Numbered from the stretch's first letter, positions 1 through 9,017 are shown. The stretch: 64,000 nt of DNA from Streptomyces luteolifulvus (GCF_008806595.1 NZ_VZRB01000011.1:163063-227062); one strand, 5' to 3'. Translations and numbers: made by a program. Notes: generated from the letters alone by a model not told the origin.

Positions 1-1
1 G

Positions 2-115
2 CACAGGGGCCCGACCGCCGACAAGGGGGGACGGTGGAGCGCGGGGGAGGCGGGGGAGGCGGCACTGAAGCTGCTGGGGGAGGCGGAGGTGCCGGGGGCG
101 GTGTACGGGGCGTAG
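2..115 (+). CDS. C-terminal end of an unidentified protein (5' partial)
   Basis: An open frame enters from the left edge and ends at TAG 113-115, giving 37 visible residues that finish with ...LKLLGEAEVPGAVYGA. The Ala/Gly/Glu composition and G/C third positions look like genuine Streptomyces coding sequence, and a repeat/terminator element follows at 171-240. Too little is visible to name a family. Confidence 0.5.
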   Translation, partial: HRGPTADKGGRWSAGEAGEAALKLLGEAEVPGAVYGA

Positions 116-170
116 GGCGACGTTCCGGGATCCCGTCCGGGCTTGACTTACGAGCGCCGGTCACGGCATT

Positions 171-240
171 TCCAGCCCGTCCGGCGTGTGAGGACGAGGC
201 CGCAAGGCCGAAGCGGGGGCTGGGGCGGCAGCCCCCAGCG
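171..240. repeat. Streptomyces-type extragenic repeat with terminator hairpin
   Basis: The stretch reads CAGCCCGTCCGGCGTGTGAG then GACGAGG, a wording I recognise as a very common intergenic element in Streptomyces genomes. It ends in a hairpin with arms GGGGGCTG (215-222) and CAGCCCCC (229-236) around a 6-nt loop. It lies between the convergent ends of the partial gene and the metalloprotease-like gene, so it probably acts as a bidirectional terminator. Confidence 0.6.
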
Positions 241-272
241 AGGCCCACACCAGCGCCGGATGAGACACAGAC

Positions 273-1154
273 CTACGTATCACACTCCAGCACCGTCCGG
301 CACAACGCACACCGCGCCCGCACCCGCCCCCGGACCGGCACCCTGATCCGCTGATGACAGGTCGGACACGGGAAGGACACCCGCAGCCGCCCCCCGCCGT
401 CGGGCGTGAAGGTGTAGGGAACACCGGGCTGCGGCCCGGGCGCGTGCCGCCGGTCACGGGCGTACCGGTGCCGCCCCGCCCAGCCGGCGGCCGTCAGCGG
501 CGGCTGCTGCTCGTCGAGACGGGCCTGAACCATGCCCTTCTCGTACGCCGTATAGGCCTGCGGACTGGTGAACCAGACCGACGGATCCTCGCCGAAGACC
601 AGCGACCGCTTGGCAAGGACATAGCCGAACTCCTCCGGCGTCAGATAGCCCAGCTTCTGCGACGAGTCCGCGTCCTCGCGGTACGCGTCCAGAAGCAGCC
701 AGCCCGCGCCCAGATACGTCGTCGCCGTGTCCGTGAGGATCTCGTTGTCACGGGTGCCGGTGAAGGACAGGTCGAGACGGTGCAGATACACATGCATCAC
801 CTCGTGCGCGAGGGCCGCGCCGATGTCCCGGCGATGGGTGCGGAACCGGTCGTTCAGCTCGACGAAGTACTCGGGGCCCGCGGCGAGTTCGACATTGGCC
901 GCGTACCGCATCTCCCGGAAGCTGACGATCATACGGGCGTCCGGCAGACGGTAGTGGCGCACCAGCTCGCGGGCCACCCGCTGCGCGCCCAGATACAGGT
1001 CGTCGGTGTCGCAGAACGCCACGTCGGCGGGGGCCACGCTGGTCGCGAACGTCTGGATGGTGTCGTAGGACAGCCGCCGGTAGAGCGCGGTGATCGCGGC
1101 CCGCACCGTGTCCAGATGTGGGTAGCCGTGCACCACCGGTCCGTCGCTCGCCAC
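273..1154 (-). CDS. zinc metalloprotease-like protein with C-terminal zinc ribbon
   Basis: The 293-residue product carries HEVMH followed by YLHRLDL in its middle, an HExxH zinc-protease signature preceded by a helix typical of minigluzincin-like domains. Its last 35 residues hold CPTC and CALC plus a final Cys, a treble-clef or rubredoxin-like zinc ribbon. No signal peptide or membrane segment is visible, so it is probably cytoplasmic. I chose GTG at 1154 because a GGGGG-rich ribosome site lies about 7 nt upstream; the frame is open back to 1772 but that extension overlaps the chorismate mutase. The substrate is unknown and protease activity is inferred only from HExxH. Confidence 0.7.
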   Translation of the reverse strand: MASDGPVVHGYPHLDTVRAAITALYRRLSYDTIQTFATSVAPADVAFCDTDDLYLGAQRVARELVRHYRLPDARMIVSFREMRYAANVELAAGPEYFVELNDRFRTHRRDIGAALAHEVMHVYLHRLDLSFTGTRDNEILTDTATTYLGAGWLLLDAYREDADSSQKLGYLTPEEFGYVLAKRSLVFGEDPSVWFTSPQAYTAYEKGMVQARLDEQQPPLTAAGWAGRHRYARDRRHAPGPQPGVPYTFTPDGGGRLRVSFPCPTCHQRIRVPVRGRVRARCALCRTVLECDT

Positions 1155-1284
1155 GCCCGTACCCCCAAGACGCCGTGAACCCGGTTCCACTGTACGAGGG
1201 CGGGGGCGGAATCTCCCCGGCTGGATTTCGCCGATCCCGCCGATTCCGGCGGTCGGGGCCGCGGGCCGGTTGCCGCAGGCCACG

Positions 1285-1290
1285 TAGGGT
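1285..1290 (+). promoter_or_regulatory. -10 element TAGGGT of a probable leaderless promoter
   Basis: TAGGGT ends 8 nt before the ATG of the chorismate mutase, so transcription should begin at or next to the start codon. No convincing -35 box or Shine-Dalgarno sequence is present. Confidence 0.45.
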
Positions 1291-1298
1291 GGTCGCCC

Positions 1299-1649
1299 AT
1301 GACCACCAGCAACACCGGAAGCGGTGACGCCGACCCCGCCGTGCGCGAGGAGCTGGCCCGGCTGCGCGACAGCATCGACAACATCGACGCGGCCGTCGTC
1401 CATATGCTCGCCGAGCGCTTCAAGGCCACCCAGCAGGTCGGGCACCTCAAGGCAAAGCACCAGCTGCCGCCCGCCGACCCGGCCCGCGAGGCCCGGCAGA
1501 TCGCCCGCCTGCGCGCCCTCGCCGAGAGCGCCAAACTCGATCCGGCGTTCGCCGAGAAGTTCCTGAACTTCATCATCGGCGAGGTGATCCGCCACCACGA
1601 GCGCATCGCCGAGGACACGGTGAACGACTCGGCAAACCTGGCGAATTGA
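1299..1649 (+). CDS. AroQ-class chorismate mutase
   Basis: The 116-residue protein is all-helical with the order of conserved residues of a single-domain AroQ mutase: R-x3-I-D-x-I-D near residues 22-30, then K-x-x-H, then a C-terminal helix with FLNFIIGEVIRHH. The family converts chorismate to prephenate for Phe and Tyr synthesis in the cytoplasm. The length is close to the usual 90-120 residues. The gene stands alone, divergent from the metalloprotease-like gene, with no other shikimate-pathway gene nearby. The start is fixed by a -10 hexamer directly upstream and lack of an alternative ATG. Confidence 0.88.
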   Translation: MTTSNTGSGDADPAVREELARLRDSIDNIDAAVVHMLAERFKATQQVGHLKAKHQLPPADPAREARQIARLRALAESAKLDPAFAEKFLNFIIGEVIRHHERIAEDTVNDSANLAN

Positions 1650-1665
1650 CCCAGGGCGTGTGCCC

Positions 1666-1691
1666 CCGGGAGGTGACACGACACCCCCCGG
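1666..1691 (+). terminator. hairpin after chorismate mutase
   Basis: Arms CCGGGAGGTG (1666-1675) and CACCCCCCGG (1682-1691) pair with one mismatch around the loop ACACGA. It lies 16 nt after the stop codon and has no T-tract, as is common in high-G+C terminators. Confidence 0.5.
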
Positions 1692-1789
1692 AGGGGCATG
1701 CTGCGCTGTGCACTCCTTGTCAGCTGACGAGCACACCCCGTCAGCGCCTCGGACATAAGCTGTGCTGTCCACGAGGAAGGGACCGGGCC

Positions 1790-2344
1790 ATGCCGTCGGA
1801 TGCCAGGATCCTCATCGTCGACGATCACGAGGACACGCTGTACGCCCTGGAAAGCGCCCTGGCTCCGCTGGGCTACCGGCTGGCCCGCGCCACCAGCGGC
1901 GACGAGGCGCTCAAGCAGGTGCTCCGCGGCCAGGTCGGCCTTCTCCTGCTCGATGTGCGCATGCCCGGCGTCAGCGGCCTCGACGTGGTCCACTACATGC
2001 GGCGCGTGGAGCAGACCCAGCACATCCCCGTCGTCCTGCTCACCGGCTTCGGCCCCGACAGCGAACTGACCTCCACCGCCTTCGGGCTCGGCGTCGCCGA
2101 CCTCGTCATGAAACCCATCGACCCCTGGGCCCTGCGCACCAAGGTCCGCTACCTCTTCGACGCCCACCAGCGCCATCTCGCGCTGGAGGAGGAGGTGCGC
2201 GAGCTGCGCGCGCTGGTGAAGGACCACACCGAGTCCACCGGGGAACACCCCGTACGCCCCGCCCTGCGCCGCCCGGGAGCCCTGGTGCCGACGCAGCGGG
2301 CACAAGGGGCGCGCACCGGGGAGTTCGAACAGGGCCGGACATAG
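1790..2344 (+). CDS. stand-alone receiver-domain response regulator
   Basis: Residues 5-125 of 184 form a CheY-like receiver: acidic pair D11-D12, phosphoacceptor D55 in LLLLDVRMPG, T85, and K108 in MKP. After it comes a charged coiled-coil-like helix (about 130-155) and a basic, disordered tail; no DNA-binding domain is present. It therefore probably works through protein contacts, as a phosphorelay intermediate or partner-binding regulator. No histidine kinase lies nearby. The start at ATG 1790 has GAAGGGA upstream; the frame is open further upstream but without a ribosome site. Confidence 0.85.
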   Translation: MPSDARILIVDDHEDTLYALESALAPLGYRLARATSGDEALKQVLRGQVGLLLLDVRMPGVSGLDVVHYMRRVEQTQHIPVVLLTGFGPDSELTSTAFGLGVADLVMKPIDPWALRTKVRYLFDAHQRHLALEEEVRELRALVKDHTESTGEHPVRPALRRPGALVPTQRAQGARTGEFEQGRT

Positions 2345-2391
2345 GCCACGAACCGATCCGCCTCTGTGCGTCGCCAGAGCCATCGGGCAGC

Positions 2392-4887
2392 ATGTCGTCC
2401 ATGTCCGTACTCTCGCGCGACGAAGCGCAGACCCGTGCCAAGCTCCTCGACGTCCACCGCTACACGATCGACCTCGATCTGACCACCGGTGACGAGACGT
2501 TCGACTCCCGCACCGTCATCAGGTTCACGGCCCGTACGGACGCCGACACCTTCGTCGAGCTCAAGCCGGCCCTGCTGCGCTCCGTCACCCTCGACGGGCA
2601 GCTTCTCGACCCGGAGTGCCTGGACGAGAACCGGCTGCCCCTGAAGGACCTCACGGCCGGCGAGCACGAGCTGCGCATCGATGCCGCCATGCGCTACTCC
2701 CGCACCGGGGAGGGCATGCACCGCTTCACCGACCCCACGGACGGCGAGACCTACCTCTACACCCAGCTGTTCATGGACGATGTGCAGCGTGTCTTCGCCG
2801 CCTTCGACCAGCCCGACCTCAAGGCCGTCTTCGAACTGACCGTCAAGGCCCCCGAGGGCTGGACCGTCCTCGCCAACGGCCTCACCGAGCACCTCGGCGA
2901 GGGCCGCTGGCAGGCCGCGGCCACCCCGCTGATCTCCACCTACCTCGTCGCCGTCGCCGCCGGCCCCTGGCACTCCGTGCGCACCGAGCACCGCGGCCTG
3001 CCCTTCGCCATCCACTGCCGCCGCTCCCTCGCCCCCTACCTGGACGCGGACGCCGACGAAATCCTCGAGATCACCAAGCAGTGCTACGACCGCTACCACG
3101 AGAAGTTCGAGGAGCCCTACCCCTTCGACTCCTACGACCAGGCGTTCGTCCCCGAGTTCAACGCCGGCGCCATGGAGAACCCGGGCCTGGTCACCTTCCG
3201 TGACGATTTCGTCTACCGCTCCGCCGTCACCGACACCGAACGCCAGACCCGCGCCATGGTCATCGCCCACGAGATGGCCCACATGTGGTTCGGCGACCTC
3301 GTCACCCTGCGCTGGTGGGACGACATCTGGCTGAACGAGTCCTTCGCCGAGTACATGGGCTACCAGACCCTCACCGAGGCCACCCGCTTCACCGACACCT
3401 GGACGGACTTCGGCGTCGCCCGCAAGTCCTGGGGCTACGACGCCGACCAGCGCCCCTCCACCCACCCCGTCGCCCCGGAAGCCGTCGAGGACACGGCCTC
3501 CGCCCTGCTCAACTTCGACGGCATCTCCTACGCCAAGGGCGCCTCCGCCCTGCGCCAGCTGGTCGCCTGGCTCGGCGAGAAGGACTTCCTGGCCGGCATC
3601 AACACCCACTTCGCCCGCCACAGGTTCGCCAACGCCACCCTCGCCGACTTCATCGACTCCCTCGCCGGCGCCACCGAACGCGACGTCCACGCCTGGGCCG
3701 ACGCCTGGCTGCGCACCACCGGCGTCGACACCCTCACCCCGCGTGTCGCCCCGGCCGCCGACGGCACCTGCACCCTCACCGTCGAGCACACCGGCCGCCG
3801 CCCGCACCGCATCGCCGTCGGCCTGTACGACCTCGACGTCGCCGACGAGGGCCGCCATCTCGTGCTGCGTGAACGCCTCGGCCTCGACGTCCCGCAGAGC
3901 GCCGCCCAGCCCATCGGCAAGCGGCCCGCGCTGCTGCTCCTCAACGACGGCGACCTGACCTACGCCAAGGTCCGCTTCGACCCCGGCTCCTTCGAGACCG
4001 TCCGCGCCGCACTGTCCGGCCTGCCCCGGCCGCTCACCCGCGCGGTCGTGTGGAACGCCCTCAGGGACACCGTCCGCGACGGCGAACTGGCCGCCTCCGC
4101 CTATCTGGAGGCCGCCCGCACCCACCTCCCGCACGAGACGGACCTCGCCCTCGTCCAGGGCGTCCTCGCCTTCGCCACCACCCAGGTCACCAACCGCTAC
4201 CTCACCTCCGAGGAGCGGCCCGCCGCCCTGGCCACCCTCGCCTCCCTGTGCCGCGACCTCATCCGCCGCACCGAGGACGGCGACAACCCCGGCCTGCGCC
4301 TGATCGCCGTACGCCACTTCATCGACGTGGCCGCGCACCCCGACACCATCGCCGCCTGGCTCGCCGACGGCACCGTGCCCGGCGGACCCGAACTCGACCC
4401 CGAGCTGCGCTGGCGGGTCCTCGGCCGGCTCGCCGTCCTCGGCGCCACCGACGAGGACACCATCGCCGCCGAGCTGGACCGCGACCCGAGCGCCACCGGC
4501 CGGGAGGGCGCCGCCCGCTGCCGGGCCGCCCTGCCCGACCCGCAGGCCAAGGCGAAGGCCTGGGACGCGATGTTCAGCGGCGACGACCTCTCCAACTACC
4601 TGTTCACCGCCACCGCCCAGGGCTTCTGGCAGCCCGAACAGGCCGATCTGGTACGGGAGTACGTGCAGCGCTACTACGAGGACGCGGTCGCCGTCGCCGC
4701 CCGCCGCGGCCCGGCCATCGCGGACGCCGCCGGCCGCTGGGCCTTCCCCGTCCACGCCGTCGACGCCGAGACCCTGCGCCTCGGCGAGCAGTGCCTGCGC
4801 GACGCCGACCCGATCCCCGCCCTGCGCCGCAAACTCGTCGACCAGCTCGACGACCTGGCACGCGCGTTGCGGGTCAGGCAGGCGTAG
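2392..4887 (+). CDS. pepN: M1-family aminopeptidase N
   Basis: This 831-residue protein has the M1 signatures: GAMEN (substrate recognition) and, about 40 residues on, HEMAHMWFGDLV with the second-zinc-ligand Glu in NESFAEYMG. An N-terminal beta domain precedes the catalytic domain and a C-terminal ERAP1-like helical domain follows. It removes N-terminal residues from peptides in the cytoplasm. The length matches actinobacterial PepN (about 830-860). ATG 2392 and ATG 2401 are both possible starts and neither has a strong ribosome site. A perfect hairpin follows the stop codon. Confidence 0.93.
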   Translation: MSSMSVLSRDEAQTRAKLLDVHRYTIDLDLTTGDETFDSRTVIRFTARTDADTFVELKPALLRSVTLDGQLLDPECLDENRLPLKDLTAGEHELRIDAAMRYSRTGEGMHRFTDPTDGETYLYTQLFMDDVQRVFAAFDQPDLKAVFELTVKAPEGWTVLANGLTEHLGEGRWQAAATPLISTYLVAVAAGPWHSVRTEHRGLPFAIHCRRSLAPYLDADADEILEITKQCYDRYHEKFEEPYPFDSYDQAFVPEFNAGAMENPGLVTFRDDFVYRSAVTDTERQTRAMVIAHEMAHMWFGDLVTLRWWDDIWLNESFAEYMGYQTLTEATRFTDTWTDFGVARKSWGYDADQRPSTHPVAPEAVEDTASALLNFDGISYAKGASALRQLVAWLGEKDFLAGINTHFARHRFANATLADFIDSLAGATERDVHAWADAWLRTTGVDTLTPRVAPAADGTCTLTVEHTGRRPHRIAVGLYDLDVADEGRHLVLRERLGLDVPQSAAQPIGKRPALLLLNDGDLTYAKVRFDPGSFETVRAALSGLPRPLTRAVVWNALRDTVRDGELAASAYLEAARTHLPHETDLALVQGVLAFATTQVTNRYLTSEERPAALATLASLCRDLIRRTEDGDNPGLRLIAVRHFIDVAAHPDTIAAWLADGTVPGGPELDPELRWRVLGRLAVLGATDEDTIAAELDRDPSATGREGAARCRAALPDPQAKAKAWDAMFSGDDLSNYLFTATAQGFWQPEQADLVREYVQRYYEDAVAVAARRGPAIADAAGRWAFPVHAVDAETLRLGEQCLRDADPIPALRRKLVDQLDDLARALRVRQA

Positions 4888-4889
4888 GA

Positions 4890-4910
4890 CCCGGGCCCCG
4901 CGGGCCCGGG
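4890..4910 (+). terminator. perfect 9-bp hairpin terminator after pepN
   Basis: CCCGGGCCC (4890-4898) and GGGCCCGGG (4902-4910) flank a 3-nt loop, starting 3 nt after the pepN stop codon. Confidence 0.7.
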
Positions 4911-5079
4911 ACCACGCGGACGCCTTCGGGGCTCACCGCGGAGGGGGAAGCGGCACCGGCACACCGTCCCCGCACGGACGTACGTCCTCCTTTCAGGTTG
5001 TGATCGCCGGACTTCCGGGCGCGCGCTCACGCATCGGCGTACAAGCTGGAACTCCCTCTGCCCGCGCCCGGGAGGACCC

Positions 5080-6456
5080 ATGAGCACGCCGTCCCTCGCC
5101 TCAGGCCCCGAAGGCCCCGACGCCCTGCGGCCGTTGCTCGGCACCGTGCTCGACGCGCTGGGCGCCGGCGGGCGGGCACGCGGGGGACCGCTGCCCGCGG
5201 GCGGGCCGGACGCGGTCGCCGCGCGGCTGAGGGACGCCGTCGGGGACGTACTGCCGAAGGACGGCGACCCGGACGCGCTGCGCACCCTCGTCCACGCGCT
5301 CGCCGAAGGCTCCGCCGATCCCGCCCACCCGCTGTGCGCCGCGCATCTGCACTGCCCGCCGCTGGCCGTCGCCACCGCCGCCGACCTGGCCGCCTCCGCC
5401 CTCAACCCGTCCCTCGACTCCTGGGACCAGGCCCCGGCCGCCTCCGAACTGGAGGCCCTGGTGACCCGGGCCCTCGCACGGGAGACCGGCGCGGCGGACG
5501 CCTTGGTGACCACGGGCGGCACCGAGTCCAACCAGCTCGCCCTCCTCCTGGCCCGCGAGGCGCACGGCGCCGGCCTCCGGCTGGTCCACGGCGCCAACGC
5601 CCACCATTCGCTGGCCCGCGCCGCCTGGCTGCTCGGGCTGCCCGACCCGGTCGTCGTCCCCGCCCCGGCCGGCACCCTCGACCCCGCCGCCCTCGACCGG
5701 GTTCTCACCGGGAGCGGCGATCACCGGGCCTTGCTGGTCGCCGCCACCGCGGGCACCACCGACGCGGGCCTCATCGACCCCCTCCCCGAGATCGCCGCCC
5801 TGTGCGCGGCCCACGGCGCCCGGCTGCACATCGACGCCGCCTACGGCGGAGGGCTCCTGTTCAGCGACCGCCACCGCGGCAGACTCGCCGGCCTCGACCA
5901 GGCCGACACCGTCACCCTCGATCTGCACAAACTCGGCTGGCAGCCGGTCGCCGCCGGCCTCCTCACCGTCCGCCGCCCGCAGGACCTCACCGCGCTCCGG
6001 CAGCAGGCCGACTACCTCAACGCCGACGACGACACCGAGGCCGGACTGCCCGACCTCCTCGGCCGCTCCCTGCGCACCACCCGCCGCCCCGACGTCCTCA
6101 AGATCGCCGTCACCCTCAAGACCCTCGGCCGCACCGGCCTCGGCCGGCTCGTCGACCAGGTCTGCGACCACGCCCGCGAGTTCGCCGCCCTCGTCCACGC
6201 CCACCCCGGCTTCGAACTCCACGCCCCGCCCACCATCAGCACGGTCCTGTTCCGGCCCGTCCACGCCACCGACGACACCGTCGCCGCCGTACGCCGAAAG
6301 CTCCTCACCGACGGACGTGCCGTCCTCGGCCGGGCCCTGATCGACGGCCGGCTCTGGCTCAAGGCGACCCTCCTCAACCCCCACACCCGGCCCGGTGACC
6401 TGGCCGCCCTCCTCACGCTCGTGGAAGAACTCGTGGAAGGACACCCCCCTCGATGA
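5080..6456 (+). CDS. PLP-dependent group II decarboxylase (DesA/DDC-like)
   Basis: The 458-residue protein belongs to the DDC-type fold-I PLP decarboxylases. It has the HxHCPP segment near 89-94, NPSLDSWDQ near 109-117, the phosphate-binding TTGGTESN (144-151), His175-His176 for ring stacking, the aspartate motif HIDAAYGG (250-257) and the Schiff-base lysine K284 in LHKLGWQP. It is nearest to lysine/diamine decarboxylases of hydroxamate siderophore clusters (DesA). It overlaps the next gene by 4 nt (ATGA), so the two are translated together. The likely reaction is decarboxylation of lysine to cadaverine or ornithine to putrescine; substrate choice cannot be read. The start follows a GGGAGGA ribosome site. 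Confidence 0.85.
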   Translation: MSTPSLASGPEGPDALRPLLGTVLDALGAGGRARGGPLPAGGPDAVAARLRDAVGDVLPKDGDPDALRTLVHALAEGSADPAHPLCAAHLHCPPLAVATAADLAASALNPSLDSWDQAPAASELEALVTRALARETGAADALVTTGGTESNQLALLLAREAHGAGLRLVHGANAHHSLARAAWLLGLPDPVVVPAPAGTLDPAALDRVLTGSGDHRALLVAATAGTTDAGLIDPLPEIAALCAAHGARLHIDAAYGGGLLFSDRHRGRLAGLDQADTVTLDLHKLGWQPVAAGLLTVRRPQDLTALRQQADYLNADDDTEAGLPDLLGRSLRTTRRPDVLKIAVTLKTLGRTGLGRLVDQVCDHAREFAALVHAHPGFELHAPPTISTVLFRPVHATDDTVAAVRRKLLTDGRAVLGRALIDGRLWLKATLLNPHTRPGDLAALLTLVEELVEGHPPR

Positions 6457-7877
6457 GCACGACCCCCCGGCCGCCCCGCCACGAGTCCGACGCACCCCGC
6501 GACCTGGTCGGCATCGGCATCGGCCCGTTCAACCTCTCCCTCGCCGCCCTCGCCCAGCCCCTCACCGGACTCGACACCGTCTTCTACGAACAGCGTCCCG
6601 CCTTCGCCTGGCACCCCGGACTCCTCATCGACGGCGCCACCGTGCAAGTGCCCTTCCTCGCCGACCTGGTGACGCTCGCCGACCCCGCGAGTCCCTGGTC
6701 CTTCCTCAGCCACCTCAAGGCCCGCGACCGCCTCTTCCCCTTCTACTTCGCCGAGCGTTTCCACATCCAGCGCACCGAGTACGACGCCTACTGCCGCTGG
6801 GTCGCCGAGAACCTCCCCGGACTCCACTTCTCCCACCAGGCCGACGCCGTCCGCTTCAACCCCGAACGCGAGGTCTTCGAGGTCGACTTCACCCGGCTCG
6901 GCCCGGACGGGGAGGCCGCCGAGCTGGGCCGTACGTACACCAGGAACGTCGTCCTCGGCATCGGCACCGCGCCCCATGTCCCCGAACCGCTCAGACCCCT
7001 CGTCGAGGCCCCCGGCGTACCCGTCGTCCACGCCGCCGACTACCTCGCCCACCGCGAGACCTTCCTCGCCGCCGGACATGTCACCGTCGTCGGCTCGGGG
7101 CAGTCCGGCGCCGAGGTCTTCCTCGACCTGCTGCGCCACCGGCCCGCCGGCCGCGAGCGGCTCCGGTGGATCGGCCGCACCGAGGCCTTCGCGCCGATGG
7201 AGTACTCGAAACTCGGCCTGGAGCACTTCACCCCGGACTACACCCGCTACTTCCACGGTCTCGCCGAACCCGTCCGCGACCGTCTCGTCACCGCGCAGTG
7301 GCAGCTGCACCAGGGCATCGACGCCGGCACCGTCGCCGCCATCCACGACGAGCTCTACCACCGCACCCTGAACGGCGGCTGGCCCGACGCCGTGCTCACC
7401 CCCGGCGTCAGCGTCCGCACCGCGGGCCGTATCGCCACCGCCAAGATCGAACTCCATGTCGAGCACCTGCAGCAGAACACCCGCTCCCGCCTCACCACCG
7501 ACGCCGTCGTCCTCGCCACCGGCTACCGCGAACGCTCCCTCGACCCCCTCCTCGCCGGCCTCGACTCCTTTCTGCGCCGCGACAGCCACGAACGCCCGCG
7601 GGTCGACGAACACTTCCGGCTCGTCCTCGACCCGTCCGTCACGGGCGCCGGCTGCCATGTCTACGTCCAGAACGCGGAACGCCACACCCACGGCGTCGGC
7701 GCCCCCGACCTCGGACTCGCCGCCTGGCGCAGCGCCACCATCCTCAACTCCCTGACCGGCAAGGAGACCTACCCGCTGCCCGCACGGACGGCCTTCACCA
7801 CGTTCGGCCTCCCGCAGCGGTCACCCGTCCCGCCCGCCCGACAGGCCCCTCGGCCCGTCGGACAGTCCCTGCACTGA
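6453..7877 (+). CDS. FAD/NADPH-dependent lysine/ornithine/diamine N-hydroxylase (DesB/IucD-like)
   Basis: The 474-residue flavoprotein starts with the FAD-binding GIGIGPFNLSLA (20-31), followed by WHPG and the substrate-pocket region FLADLVTLADP. A second Rossmann motif VVGSGQSGAEVF around residue 212 binds NADPH, and ATGYRE near 353 completes the class B N-hydroxylating monooxygenase pattern. It should add a hydroxyl to the terminal amine made by the upstream decarboxylase, giving an N-hydroxydiamine for hydroxamate siderophores. No acyltransferase (desC) or synthetase (desD) lies in the window, so the pathway must be completed elsewhere. It converges with the epimerase gene across a short hairpin. 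Confidence 0.85.
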   Translation: MSTTPRPPRHESDAPRDLVGIGIGPFNLSLAALAQPLTGLDTVFYEQRPAFAWHPGLLIDGATVQVPFLADLVTLADPASPWSFLSHLKARDRLFPFYFAERFHIQRTEYDAYCRWVAENLPGLHFSHQADAVRFNPEREVFEVDFTRLGPDGEAAELGRTYTRNVVLGIGTAPHVPEPLRPLVEAPGVPVVHAADYLAHRETFLAAGHVTVVGSGQSGAEVFLDLLRHRPAGRERLRWIGRTEAFAPMEYSKLGLEHFTPDYTRYFHGLAEPVRDRLVTAQWQLHQGIDAGTVAAIHDELYHRTLNGGWPDAVLTPGVSVRTAGRIATAKIELHVEHLQQNTRSRLTTDAVVLATGYRERSLDPLLAGLDSFLRRDSHERPRVDEHFRLVLDPSVTGAGCHVYVQNAERHTHGVGAPDLGLAAWRSATILNSLTGKETYPLPARTAFTTFGLPQRSPVPPARQAPRPVGQSLH

Positions 7878-7903
7878 GGCCGTGCCGGGGCATCGCGCCT
7901 CAG
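7874..7903. terminator. bidirectional hairpin between convergent genes
   Basis: CTGAGGC (7874-7880) and GCCTCAG (7897-7903) pair, with an inner TGCC/GGCA helix. The arms include the stop codons of both convergent genes. Confidence 0.55.
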
Positions 7904-8859
7904 CCGTTCGCCAGCCACGCCCGGTACCAGGCGAGCGTGGCGTCCACCGTCTGCGTGAGCGGTGTCGGCGCCGTCCCGAAGGCCCGCTCGAAGGCGGACG
8001 AGTCCACGATCTGGGGCTCGGTGTGCTGGTAGAACATCTCGGCGTACTCGGCCATGAACTCCTCGTCGAACGGGCCGAAGGGGCGGGCCTCCGGCAGGAC
8101 GGTGACGTTCAGGGGGGTGCCCAGACGCTTCTCGATCATGAGGTGGATCTCGCGGGTGCTGACGGCGGGCGCGGTCGGCAGATGCCAGACCCGGCCGTCG
8201 CCCTCGGGGTGCTCACCGAGGGTCGCGAGGCCCGCGGCGACGTCCTCGATGTTCGTGTAGCTGTGCGGCAGGCCGATGTCACCGAGGCCCAGCACCACGC
8301 CACCGGTGAGCACACCCGGGAACACGGCCGCCCCCAGGGACGAGTTGAGCACCCCGGGGCCGACGAAATCGGCGGAGCGGCCCAGCACCACCCGGGCGCG
8401 GCCCTCACGGTGCGCGGTGAGGTACCTCTCGTCGAGCTCGGCGCGCATCCGGCCCTTCCGGCTTGTCGCCCGCCAGGGCGTCTCCTCGGTCATCGCCTCT
8501 CCCCGCGTCTCGCCGTACGGGTAGAGCGTGTCGAGCACCACCAGCCGTGCCCCGGACTCCTCGACGGCGCCCAGGACGGCCTCCTGGATCCGGGGCATCA
8601 TCTCGACCTGCAGGTGGTAGCCGACGTTCACGCAGTGGTACACCACGGCCGCGTCGGCGGTCGCCGCCCGCGCGCCCTCCGCGGTGCCGACATCGGCGGC
8701 GAACCGCTCCACGCCGTCCAGCGCGGGACCGTCGGCCCGGCGGTGGACGAGGCGTACGGCGTGACCCCGGCGCACCAGCTCCCGGGCGAGCGTGGTCCCG
8801 GCGGGGCCCGACCCGAGTACGGCGTGCAGCGTCCGGGTCTCACGGGCTTCGGTGGACAT
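7900..8859 (-). CDS. NAD(P)-dependent epimerase/reductase-like protein
   Basis: The 319-residue protein is an extended-SDR/NmrA-like Rossmann protein. The N-terminal LGSGPAGTTLARELVRRGH is a GxGxxG-type dinucleotide site, and PYGETRG supplies a YxxxR in place of the classic YxxxK active site. Because of that substitution it may be a binding/sensor-type SDR rather than a catalytic epimerase. It diverges from the TetR gene at 9018 with an inverted repeat between them, so TetR probably controls it. The ATG at 8859 has GAGAAGAGGA just upstream. Confidence 0.75.
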   Translation of the reverse strand: MSTEARETRTLHAVLGSGPAGTTLARELVRRGHAVRLVHRRADGPALDGVERFAADVGTAEGARAATADAAVVYHCVNVGYHLQVEMMPRIQEAVLGAVEESGARLVVLDTLYPYGETRGEAMTEETPWRATSRKGRMRAELDERYLTAHREGRARVVLGRSADFVGPGVLNSSLGAAVFPGVLTGGVVLGLGDIGLPHSYTNIEDVAAGLATLGEHPEGDGRVWHLPTAPAVSTREIHLMIEKRLGTPLNVTVLPEARPFGPFDEEFMAEYAEMFYQHTEPQIVDSSAFERAFGTAPTPLTQTVDATLAWYRAWLANG

Positions 8860-8922
8860 GGCGGTCCTCTTCTCTCTGGGGTGTGTCTCGGTCTCGGCCG
8901 TGCGCTTATGAACACTCGCAAC

Positions 8923-8939
8923 AGTTAGAGACTGTAACT
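8923..8939. promoter_or_regulatory. candidate TetR operator between divergent genes
   Basis: AGTTA (8923-8927) and TAACT (8935-8939) form an inverted repeat with a 7-nt spacer in the A/T-richer 158-nt gap between the epimerase-like gene and its divergent TetR regulator. Size and position fit a TetR-family operator; binding is inferred. Confidence 0.45.
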
Positions 8940-9017
8940 CTTACGATGGAGCCTAGCAAGAGTGGGTCGCTCGATCCTTGGTTAAGGTGTGTCGCAAAGA
9001 CGAGAGAGGGGTCGCCC

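Noticed and set aside
5080..7877. Complete desferrioxamine cluster
   Set aside because: Only decarboxylase and monooxygenase genes are present; the neighbours are pepN and an unrelated epimerase/TetR pair.
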